From assembly GCA_964459305.1 (NCBI GenBank), contig CAYWNA010000237.1, positions 1 to 21,067 on the forward strand: a DNA stretch of 21,067 bases, in the 5' to 3' direction. Source of the DNA: CAYWNA01 sp964459305 (GTDB lineage Bacteria; Planctomycetota; Planctomycetia; Pirellulales; Pirellulaceae). Shown here in pieces: positions 1-6,604 of this stretch (position 1 is the first letter of the stretch; every line of letters begins with the position of its first letter). Under the pieces are notes generated by a model that saw only the letters and a program-made list of their open reading frames with translations, was not told the DNA's origin and made no database searches. The position numbers and the translations under genes were made by a program.

Positions 1-1
1 G

Positions 2-49
2 GGTGAACTCACCTTCGTGGACATGGACACCTTCGAGGCTACCTTCTGA
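2..49 (+). CDS. C-terminal end of an unidentified upstream gene (partial)
   Basis: The frame starting at base 2 reads 15 sense codons ending in FEATF and then a TGA at 47-49. It is cut by the window edge. The codons are GC-rich in third position and look coding, but 15 residues are too few to identify a family. It lies about 100 bp upstream of the next plausible gene on the same strand. Confidence 0.35.
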   Translation, partial: GELTFVDMDTFEATF

Positions 50-150
50 TCCTCACCGACGCACGGCTGGCCCGCCCTTGGGTCCCTGGCCCCTTGAATC
101 ACCGTTTGCGCCTGGTACGATCAACTCTGTGGCTGGGAATCAAATTTCCT

Positions 151-324
151 ATGCTTATCCTTACGATCACCGAGGAGGACATCGTCGCGCTCCTGGGAAG
201 TCCGGCGAAGAGAGAGGCGGACGACGAGGAGATCATCGTCCGCCACGAACAGCCCGGAGTGCACCTGGAATGGGAACTCGATCTCGAGGGCCGACTCAAG
301 CAATTCCTGGCCACGGAGGCCTGA
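151..324 (+). CDS. Small acidic protein of unknown function, 57 aa
   Basis: I do not recognise this product. It starts MLILTITEEDIVALLGSP and is acidic, with a DDEE patch and a GVHLEWELDLEG stretch that looks like a beta hairpin. There is no signal peptide or membrane segment. Third positions are mostly G or C, as expected for coding DNA here. The ATG at 151 was chosen because the protein then opens with a hydrophobic strand; the upstream extension in this frame looks like non-coding sequence. The ribosome binding site is weak. The stop at 322-324 lies 5 bp before the GTG of the radical SAM gene, and the GGAGG used by that gene (314-318) lies inside this ORF, so the two are probably translationally coupled. 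Confidence 0.5.
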   Translation: MLILTITEEDIVALLGSPAKREADDEEIIVRHEQPGVHLEWELDLEGRLKQFLATEA

Positions 325-329
325 CCGGC

Positions 330-1652
330 GTGAAGAGGATACTTCTTGTCAACCCTTCCTGCACAGACCCGGTCTTCAGCAAGATGAAGACGGTGGTCCT
401 GCCCCCCATGGGCCTTGGCGTGCTGGCGAGCCGGACTCCGGAAGGATACGACCTGTCGGTCGTCGACGAGAACGTGGAGACCCTGGATACTCGAGTTGAC
501 GCCGACCTGGTCGCGATCACCGCGACGACGGCCCAGGCGCCCCGGGCGTACGGACTCCTCCAGGAGTTCCGGGGCCGCGGGATTCCCACCGTCATGGGAG
601 GAATCCATGCCTCGGTGATGCCCGATGAGGCGTCGAGCCACGCCGATGCGGTGGTGATCGGCGAGGCGGATGAGCTGTGGTGCGAGGTCCTCCGGGACTT
701 CGAGAGGGGCGATCTGAAACGCACCTACAGGGCGAACTCCTTTCCCGGTTTGGCGAATCAGCCCGTCCTGGATCGAAGCGTGCTCTCGGACAAGTACGTC
801 CTCCAGTCCGTGCAGACCTCGAGGGGATGCCCCTGTAACTGCCACTTCTGCTCGGTGACCCGGTTCAACGGCAGGAAGTACAGGTTCAGGCCCATCGACG
901 AGGTCGTGGAGGAGATCGTCGGGCTCGAGGATCGTAGGTTCTTCGTCTCCGATGACAGCATCGTGGGTTTGGGACAGGAAGGCATCGACCACGCCAGGCG
1001 TCTCTTCCAGGCCATGAAGGGTCTCGGCAAGTCGTGGGCGTCCCAGGTCTGCATCACGATCGCGGAGCACGAGGATCTGCTCCGGGACGCATCCGAGGCG
1101 GGCGCTCGCATGTTCTACATCGGCTTCGAGTCCACCGAGGCGGATTCCCTGAAGTCGATGAACAAGTCCATCAACTTGAGACCGGCCGTCAGGGACTACA
1201 AGGAGACCATCAAGAGGATCCAGGGGCACGGCATAGGGGTCCTGGGCGGCTTCATCCTCGGCGGCGACACCGATACGAAGGACACGTTTGGCCGGCTAGT
1301 CGACTTCGTGCACGACACGGGTATCGACGGCTGTCAGTTCACGATCATGACGCCGTTTCCCGGAACCCGGCTGTACGAGCAGATGCGCGCCGAGGGAAGA
1401 CTGCTATACACCGACTATCCCGGCGACTGGGGCCGGTACAACGCCTACGAGCCGGTGGTCGAGCCGAGGAACATGACCGTGGATGAGCTGATGGCGGGGC
1501 ATCGCATGGTGTACGAGGCCACGTCGACGATGGGGAAATCGCTGAGGCGAGGATTCGGCACGCTTCTGAAGACGCGGAGTCTCGCAAACGCCGCGACCTC
1601 CTTCTTCTGGAACTACTCCAGCTACAAGGCCATCAGGGATCTGGGAGAGTGA
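330..1652 (+). CDS. Cobalamin-binding radical SAM enzyme, 440 aa
   Basis: Residues 1-125 form a B12-binding Rossmann domain: it opens VKRILLVNPS, and the PPMGLG, VMGGIHASVMPDE and VIGEADELW segments are typical of this group. The radical SAM domain follows, with the 4Fe-4S motif CX3CX2C at C167, C171 and C174 in SRGCPCNCHFC, and downstream GFESTE and GGFILGGDTD segments. The C-terminal 100 residues resemble the tail of B12-dependent radical SAM proteins such as the hopanoid methylase group. The reaction is probably a methylation or ring rearrangement; the substrate is unknown. GTG at 330 was preferred over far upstream starts because GGAGG lies 11 bp before it and homology begins there. By eye, 16 of 36 arginine codons are AGG or AGA. 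It overlaps the next gene by 4 bp. Confidence 0.9.
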   Translation: MKRILLVNPSCTDPVFSKMKTVVLPPMGLGVLASRTPEGYDLSVVDENVETLDTRVDADLVAITATTAQAPRAYGLLQEFRGRGIPTVMGGIHASVMPDEASSHADAVVIGEADELWCEVLRDFERGDLKRTYRANSFPGLANQPVLDRSVLSDKYVLQSVQTSRGCPCNCHFCSVTRFNGRKYRFRPIDEVVEEIVGLEDRRFFVSDDSIVGLGQEGIDHARRLFQAMKGLGKSWASQVCITIAEHEDLLRDASEAGARMFYIGFESTEADSLKSMNKSINLRPAVRDYKETIKRIQGHGIGVLGGFILGGDTDTKDTFGRLVDFVHDTGIDGCQFTIMTPFPGTRLYEQMRAEGRLLYTDYPGDWGRYNAYEPVVEPRNMTVDELMAGHRMVYEATSTMGKSLRRGFGTLLKTRSLANAATSFFWNYSSYKAIRDLGE

Positions 1653-2314
1653 ATCGCAGCATCAGGTTAGGAGGAAAGGCAGATACCTCAGGGGCATTGA
1701 ACGTCTTGCTCGTTCATCCGGTGAGCCCACTCGATTTCTTCAGCGCCCCACACGCCAACAGGATTCTTGGGACGCCCGCGTTGGCTCCACCTTTGGGACT
1801 GCTGACCATAGCGTCCCTCCTGCCCGACCGGTATGGTCGACGACTAGTGGACATGAACACCCGAAAGCTCTGTGACCAGGACATCGAATGGGCAGACTAC
1901 GTCTTTGTCAGCGCCACCATCGGTCAGGAGAAGGGTGTAGATGAAATCACAGGTTGGTGTAAGACGCTTAACAAACCTGTAGTGGTCGGCGGGCCGTTGT
2001 TCACTTACTACTGGGAGCAATTCGAGAACATCGATCGTTTCGTTCTCAAAGAAGGAAAGAACACGCTGCCGGAGCTGTTGGATGACCTGCAGAGAGGCAG
2101 CCCAAAGCGCGTTTATTCTGGGCGTAGACACTTCTGGCTTACCGTCGGTCATAGCCTCCTGCGGCATCCCAAGAAAATCCCTATGATGATAGAACTGATT
2201 ATCGCGGGGTCTCAGTTCATGCGCGAAACAGAAACCTTGTTGAGAAGCGAATCATCTCGGAACGCTACGATTCAGAAACAACTTGATGAGAAACAGAAGG
2301 AAACATCAAGATGA
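1649..2314 (+). CDS. Cobalamin-binding domain protein lacking its radical SAM domain, 221 aa
   Basis: Residues 18-155 are a B12-binding domain of the radical SAM type (LNVLLVHPVSPLDFF, PPLGLLTIASLLPDRYG, VVVGGPLFTYYWE, and an LLDDLQRGSPKRVY end). At the point where the CX3CX2C barrel should start, the sequence jumps directly into a segment (GRRHFWLTVGHSLLRHPKK) resembling the extreme C-terminus of full-length family members, followed by a charged tail. No cysteine cluster exists, so it cannot bind the radical SAM cluster. The frame is open across the join near 2120. The GTG start overlaps the previous stop as GTGA, which implies translational coupling. Either it is a clean in-frame deletion of a second enzyme or a working cobalamin-binding partner of the first. 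GC content is lower than in the neighbouring gene. Confidence 0.75.
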   Translation: MNRSIRLGGKADTSGALNVLLVHPVSPLDFFSAPHANRILGTPALAPPLGLLTIASLLPDRYGRRLVDMNTRKLCDQDIEWADYVFVSATIGQEKGVDEITGWCKTLNKPVVVGGPLFTYYWEQFENIDRFVLKEGKNTLPELLDDLQRGSPKRVYSGRRHFWLTVGHSLLRHPKKIPMMIELIIAGSQFMRETETLLRSESSRNATIQKQLDEKQKETSR

Positions 2315-2342
2315 AAAAAGGAAGAAACTGCGCCGAATCCGT

Positions 2343-2558
2343 TCACTCGCCCCGCCCCTGTGCAAACCCTCGTTGGATTAGACGGTAAGCCCGGCGGTCG
2401 ACTGCCTCGAGGGCCGTGTGCATCTGACGCGCGGCTTGGCGCTCCGATCTCGTGTGCAGGCGCCGATAACTGATCGCCATCCCAAGGCCGATCACCAACA
2501 CCGCGTAGACGGCGATCACCACGAAGTCGACGGTGTGCAGCTGGCTGTGGATATCCAT
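2343..2558 (-). pseudogene. N-terminal fragment of a sodium:solute symporter
   Basis: On the minus strand an ATG at 2558 begins MDIHSQLHTVDFVVIAVY and runs through one hydrophobic segment (VVIAVYAVLVIGLGMAI) to SYRR. This matches the first transmembrane helix of SSS-family symporters, which normally have 13 or more helices and over 450 residues. Similarity stops after about 33 residues; the rest of the frame (HTRSERQAARQMHTALEAVD and on) is unrelated, soluble and ends at 2343. No clear ribosome binding site precedes the ATG. It is a remnant, not a functional transporter. Confidence 0.5.
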
Positions 2559-2638
2559 TTGGCATGGGCCGAAGGCGTCGGTGAATACGCCACCCAGCCG
2601 CCTTCGGATCGCCGTTAAACGAATACCGCTGAAATGAT

Positions 2639-2770
2639 TGAGGGTGTCCGGGAATCGGGAGGGCGAAGCTCCCGCTGAGCCGGATTCTTGGCACCAACGC
2701 GCGGCTCGGCAGGAGCCTCGCCCTCCCGATAACCGTGGATTCCAGCATGTCGAATTCCCGGACACCCTCA
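2639..2770. repeat. 132-bp nested inverted-repeat element
   Basis: The outer arms are a perfect 17-bp inverted repeat, TGAGGGTGTCCGGGAAT at 2639-2655 and its complement at 2754-2770. Inside lies a second inverted repeat, 2656-2682 against 2702-2728, matching at most of 27 positions. The inner unit belongs to the repeat whose translation gives GEAPAEP and QEPRPP in many planctomycete hypothetical proteins (from memory). No direct target duplication is obvious at the ends. It separates the symporter and kinase fragments and could be a MITE- or REP-like element. Confidence 0.8.
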
Positions 2771-2794
2771 GTTGGTCACCTGCCGGAACCAAGG

Positions 2795-3160
2795 CTACGC
2801 GGAAGTTGACGCCGGCGCTCCGGCGGTCGGGCACATCCCCATTCCGTTACACCGTATCAAGGCAACCTCGCGATTCATGCGGCTATGACGAGCACGGTAG
2901 ACTTGCCCCATGCCGCCCTGGCCGATCTTGTCCAGCACGACGTAGTTGCCCATGACCAGTCCTTTGGTCTTTCCCTTGTAGAGTGCCTCGGCCTGAAACT
3001 TGGTCAGCTTGCCCTGTCGATACAGCAGTTTCGCCAGGTCCTCGCCGCTCTGCGGTTTATCGGACTGTGGCAGACTTCCAAGCACGGAGTCGATCTCCCC
3101 TTGCGTCATGAGTCCGCTGTCAGCAAGCCATTGAACAAACTGGTCGAGAACGAGTGGCAT
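2795..3160 (-). pseudogene. N-terminal fragment of a planctomycete Ser/Thr protein kinase
   Basis: The reading frame starts MPLVLDQFVQWLADSGL with AGGAGG 8 bp upstream on the minus strand. Residues 1-66 are the N-terminal region common in planctomycete kinases (LLYRQGKLTKFQAEALYKGK). Residues 71-101 are the start of the kinase domain with the glycine-rich loop GQGGMGQVYRA. Homology stops at REVAL, immediately before the ATP-anchoring lysine, which is replaced by Ile; 20 unrelated residues follow. The rest of the kinase domain is missing, so it cannot be active. In a shifted frame just after the break, GVNFRVALVPAGDQ resembles the C-terminus of SUMF1/FGE-type domains that such kinases sometimes carry, which suggests a large internal deletion. 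Confidence 0.75.
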
Positions 3161-3354
3161 TACACAACCTCCTGCTGAAAAATAGTCCCCACAGGGTATG
3201 CCCAGTCAGTTAATACAAGTCAGATAAGTTGCGATTGGAATCGATCAGCGTTGCTGGAACAAGTGGCGACTGAATATAGTCAACGAAAGAGCCGTCGCAG
3301 GTAACGATTGGCAAGGAGAAATCTGTTGCTCCGCCGGACGAAGCGCTACATCGC

Positions 3355-3463
3355 CCTAAGGCGAGCGGCAGTTGGTTTCGTACCGTGGCGTACGGATCCG
3401 CCTCCAAACGGCACGCTGGAAGCTCGCCCCACGGGTAAATTCTCATCTGCCGCTCGCCTAAAG
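3355..3463. repeat. 109-bp inverted-repeat element
   Basis: CCTAAGGCGAGCGGCAG at 3355-3371 pairs with CTGCCGCTCGCCTAAAG at 3447-3463, 15 of 17 positions. Shorter complementary stretches inside (ACCGTGGCG and CGCCCCACGGGT) could extend the stem. Its size and structure resemble the other dispersed palindromes in this window, but the arm sequence is different. Confidence 0.65.
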
Positions 3464-3635
3464 CCAATGCCGACCACGGACCAAGACGCTGACCGCCACC
3501 CACGTGCCGGGAATGTGAAGGAGTTTGCGGAGCGGCGGACAGTTTCTCCGCCAAGCCTGACTGAGACTGGATTCCAGAAGACGGTCGGTTGGGTTCTCCC
3601 TCGTGTCGCACTCGGTACTCGGAAGTGCAGTAGTC

Positions 3636-3644
3636 TGGTATTCT
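3636..3644 (+). promoter_or_regulatory. Possible extended -10 promoter element
   Basis: TGGTATTCT has the TGN extension and a TATTCT hexamer, 53 bp before the ATG of the sialidase-like fragment. No good -35 hexamer lies 16-18 bp upstream, so the call is weak. Confidence 0.25.
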
Positions 3645-3697
3645 GTGACAACAGTCATCTGTTGGCTGACGATTGTTCAGGCCTGAAAAGGTGAATC

Positions 3698-4114
3698 ATG
3701 TCGAATCGACCAGTCGTCTCTCGTCGGAGTTTCGTGGCCACGGGGATAGCTTTAGGCGCGGGAGCCGTTTCGACGCCTTGCGCCGCGGATGAAACAATCG
3801 GAGGCGAATCGTCCCGGTCTACGGCCGGTCCGTTGGCCCAGGACTTCACCGTGATCTACAAGAAGCCCAATGTCGCGGGGCTGATGGTCGACACGCCTTG
3901 CGTCGTACGCTTGCCGGGGGGACGCCTGCTGGCGTCGCACAACGTCGATGGCTCCTGGGGCGGGGGAATTGGCCAGACGGGGCTCGACAAGGTGTTCCCA
4001 GGCGGTCGCAACTACTTTGTCCACGCGAGCGATGACAACGGTCAGAGCTGGCTCACGTTCCATAGCGTCAGGGACTTTCGGCGTTTGGCGCTCAATCTGT
4101 ATCCAGAGGCATAG
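3698..4114 (+). pseudogene. Truncated Tat-exported sialidase-like protein, 138 aa
   Basis: The frame starts with MSNRPVVSRRSFVATGIALG, a twin-arginine signal peptide with a hydrophobic core and a likely cleavage site near AAD. Residues 45-118 resemble the first blade of planctomycete sialidase/BNR-repeat proteins (FTVIYKKPNVAGLMVDTP, LPGGRLLASHNVDGSWG) and include one Asp-box-like motif, SDDNGQSW. Intact members have several hundred residues and multiple Asp boxes. Here similarity ends right after the first, and about 20 unrelated residues lead to a stop. The ATG is preceded by AAAAGGTGA. The next gene starts 39 bp downstream, so transcription may run through, but this product cannot form a full propeller. 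Confidence 0.6.
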
Positions 4115-4153
4115 CTGCGAACAGTGAAACGTCGAAGCGAGGAGCTCTACACC

Positions 4154-6307
4154 ATGTTGCGACACGGAATGCATACCAGGTTCTTGGTCAGTCTTGTCGC
4201 CGTCGCGCTGTTGCCTGCCGGTAATGCCGCGGCTCAGCTTTACCAAGTACCTGCCGAGTACGGCATGTGGGATACGTGGCTGATGAAGGAGGGGGATGAG
4301 TATCACTTGTTCTTCCTCCAGCGGAAGTTGACGAACATCGGCCACGCGGTTTCGAAGGACCTCGTGTTCTGGACATCGCTGCCCGATATCGACACCAAAG
4401 CGCCGCCGGGCCGCTGGGATAGCGACCGCGCCAAGACGGGCATGTGCATCAAGGATGGCGATCGCTATGTCTGCTTCTACGGATCCATGGTTCAGGGTAA
4501 CCAGAGAATCGGGGCACTGATTTCGCGAGACCTGCACCAGTGGCAGAAATCGCCGGCCAATCCGGTCATCGAAATCACTCCGCCGTACTACGGCGGCAGA
4601 GACTGCCGCGACCTGTTTGCTTACTTCGATCCTGAGCAGCACGTCTGGGAAGGACTGTTCTGCGCCCAAAGCGGAGACGCGTGGCCCAAGATCGAGCCGA
4701 TCCGCGACAAGACGTTGGTCGCGTGGGTGTACCTTGCCAACACCTCGCAACGAGGCGGCAGCGTGCTGACTCTCGATTACGGCCCCCGCCCCGACATGTT
4801 CGACGCAATCGTGTTCGGAGAGAAGCGGCCCGGCGTTTGGATGACTGGCAGCGATTCTGCTCGGCGCACCGATCGCGACCAGTCGGACTATGCCCTGGAG
4901 AACGCGGATCCGGAGGAGTTGCTCCAGATCGCGGCAGTTTATCGAGGCGCGCAGATCACCCTGTACCGCAACGGCGAGAAGTATGCCGAGCACGATCCAG
5001 GCTCGCAGCAGGTTTTTCCCAACGGCACGGCCGTCGTGATGGGGCTTCGACACCTGGAAGCTGGCGCGACCCGGCCTCGCTTTTTTGCTGGGACGGTCGA
5101 GGAGGCACGAGTCTACAGTACCGCTCTCGATCAGGAGGCCATCTGTCGGCTTCGGCCCAATCAGCCGGGCGAACCGAAGCCGGTAGCCCAATGGACCTTC
5201 GAAAACGGATCCACGACCGACAGCATGGGCACTTTCCCTCCGGCCGAACTTCACGGAGGGGCCCGCATCGCCGACGGACGCCTCGTACTGGACGGTATCG
5301 ACGATTACCTGGCCACGCCCGCCAAGACCGGTGGGATGGCGTGCGTTGCGCGCGTCCAATCCAGAGACCTGGAATGCTGGGACTACCTTCCGCCGATTTA
5401 CGCCAGCGATCAGTTCGTCAACATGGAGGTTCCGGAGTATTTTGAAATGGGCGGTCGTCACTACTTGATTTTTTCCAGCGCCGGATCGCGAAAGGACATC
5501 GGAGGACGCGTCAATGCATCGGGCACCTACTATGTCATGGCCGACCAGCGTGACGGTCCCTATCGTATTCCTGACGACCCGCTGCTTCTCGGCTCCGGTC
5601 AAGGCCGAGTGGACAACTATGTGGCACGAACCATCCCGGACGGCGGCGGGCGCATCGTATATCACCACACGTGCGGCGGTCCGGTTACCTTCGGGACGGT
5701 GAAGCAACTCCGCCAACGCCCCGACGGGTCGCTGTGGCTCGCCTACCGTCCAGCAATGGATCGCCTCCAGCAGGGCGACCTGCTCGATGGACTGGACGGC
5801 ATCACGCCTGAAACACAGATTGGACACGGCCGGTGGACGACCGTGGGCGAAGTCATCGAAGGGCGGGCGGCCCCCGGGGCTTCCGTACTGCCGCTTCCGG
5901 CTCGCGCTGCCAACGTGATGGTGACGTGTCAGATCCAAGCAGGGGAGAACGGACAGGCGGGCCTTGTATGGCGACGGAACGCGGCGGGAGCCTACGCGGT
6001 AATTGTGGATGCGAACACCGATTCGATCCGCGTGGTATCGCTCCAGATCGAAGGTAACGAGATGGCCGAAAACTGCCTCGACAGGATCGAAAGTTTGAAT
6101 CTGGCTGAAGGCCCCAGGCGGCTCCGAGTCCTCGTCCGTGCGCACCGATCGGAAGTCTACTGTAACGGTCGATGGCTGTTCAACGTTCATACGCCCGAAG
6201 CCCAAGAGGCCGAAGGGCTCGGCCTGATCGTACGCACGGGCAAGGCACAGTTCACGCGACTGCATGTAGGCGAGCTTGGGCGCCTGCATGCTCAGTCGCC
6301 CCCATAA
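4154..6307 (+). CDS. Exported GH32-like beta-propeller glycosidase with inserted LamG domain, 717 aa
   Basis: A Sec signal peptide (about residues 1-27, ending GNAAA) leads to a five-bladed-propeller fold in two parts. Residues 36-178 carry YGMWDTW with D40, KEGDEYHLFFLQ, GHAVSKDLVFW, and GRDCRDLF with D150/D153, comparable to the nucleophile and RDP regions of GH32 enzymes. Residues 185-390 are a LamG-like lectin domain. The propeller resumes at 395, with NMEVPEYFEMGG (E425) matching the position of the GH32 acid/base ECPDLF motif. Residues 580-710 form a C-terminal beta sandwich. The motifs are divergent, so fructan activity is not assured; a GH43-like or non-catalytic role is possible. ATG 4154 was chosen because GAGGAG lies 9 bp upstream and it gives a clean signal peptide. 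Confidence 0.75.
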   Translation: MLRHGMHTRFLVSLVAVALLPAGNAAAQLYQVPAEYGMWDTWLMKEGDEYHLFFLQRKLTNIGHAVSKDLVFWTSLPDIDTKAPPGRWDSDRAKTGMCIKDGDRYVCFYGSMVQGNQRIGALISRDLHQWQKSPANPVIEITPPYYGGRDCRDLFAYFDPEQHVWEGLFCAQSGDAWPKIEPIRDKTLVAWVYLANTSQRGGSVLTLDYGPRPDMFDAIVFGEKRPGVWMTGSDSARRTDRDQSDYALENADPEELLQIAAVYRGAQITLYRNGEKYAEHDPGSQQVFPNGTAVVMGLRHLEAGATRPRFFAGTVEEARVYSTALDQEAICRLRPNQPGEPKPVAQWTFENGSTTDSMGTFPPAELHGGARIADGRLVLDGIDDYLATPAKTGGMACVARVQSRDLECWDYLPPIYASDQFVNMEVPEYFEMGGRHYLIFSSAGSRKDIGGRVNASGTYYVMADQRDGPYRIPDDPLLLGSGQGRVDNYVARTIPDGGGRIVYHHTCGGPVTFGTVKQLRQRPDGSLWLAYRPAMDRLQQGDLLDGLDGITPETQIGHGRWTTVGEVIEGRAAPGASVLPLPARAANVMVTCQIQAGENGQAGLVWRRNAAGAYAVIVDANTDSIRVVSLQIEGNEMAENCLDRIESLNLAEGPRRLRVLVRAHRSEVYCNGRWLFNVHTPEAQEAEGLGLIVRTGKAQFTRLHVGELGRLHAQSPP

Positions 6308-6315
6308 CCATTACT

Positions 6316-6591
6316 GCTGGTGTACGTGGGCCGCGTGGGGCGGCGGCCGCGCGGCCAAATCATGGCCTGGCCGCTCCGCCGGCCGCTACCAATCGTGCCC
6401 ATCCCGCTGTTGCCGAAGACCCGGAAGTGCCGCTGGACCTGCAATCCGTTTTTCAAGCCGCCTACGAACCGTCGCTTTACGACCGCCGCCTGCCATACGA
6501 CCAGCCGCTGCTGCCGGCCCTGCCGCCCGAAGACGAAGCATGGGTACGCCAGCAGCTGCGCGATTTCAAAGCATCGACGAAGAGTGGGTGA
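6316..6591 (+). pseudogene. C-terminal fragment of a DUF4058 family gene, frameshifted
   Basis: Two frames must be joined. The first, to about 6412, reads PLRRPLPIVPIPLLP. The second, from about 6415, reads EDPEVPLDLQSVFQAAYEPS, then LPYDQPLLPALPPEDEAWV, and stops at 6589-6591. Together they match the usual end of DUF4058 proteins (PLPTIPVPLL, DPDVPLDLQ, YDR, PPPPLxPEDxAW) as I know them. No start codon or N-terminal half lies upstream; the preceding sequence is the end of the GH32-like gene. The function of DUF4058 is unknown. A second, non-overlapping DUF4058 piece lies at 12653-13004. Confidence 0.65.
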
Positions 6592-6604
6592 TGCAGGTTC
6601 CCAC

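Larger units (their letters stand above)
3161..3697. other. Gene-free gap between the kinase and sialidase fragments
   Basis: I see no convincing gene on either strand. Open frames of about 100-130 codons here show no family resemblance and lack ribosome binding sites. The gap holds an inverted repeat (3355-3463) and a possible extended -10 element near 3636. Confidence 0.5.

Noticed and set aside
3..329. 109-residue N-terminal extension of the radical SAM protein
   Set aside because: It is Pro- and Arg-rich without family similarity and overlaps a better small ORF; GGAGG and the conserved start support GTG 330.
99..1229. 376-codon open frame on the minus strand
   Set aside because: It is antisense to the radical SAM gene whose CX3CX2C motif and B12 domain are clear.
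2638..2955. 105-codon plus-strand frame with GEAPAEP and QEPRPP
   Set aside because: These strings are translations of the palindromic repeat, not of a gene.
3752..6289. 845-codon open frame on the minus strand
   Set aside because: It lies opposite the GH32-like gene, which has a signal peptide, a ribosome binding site and recognisable motifs. The minus frame has no family resemblance; it is open because of high GC content.
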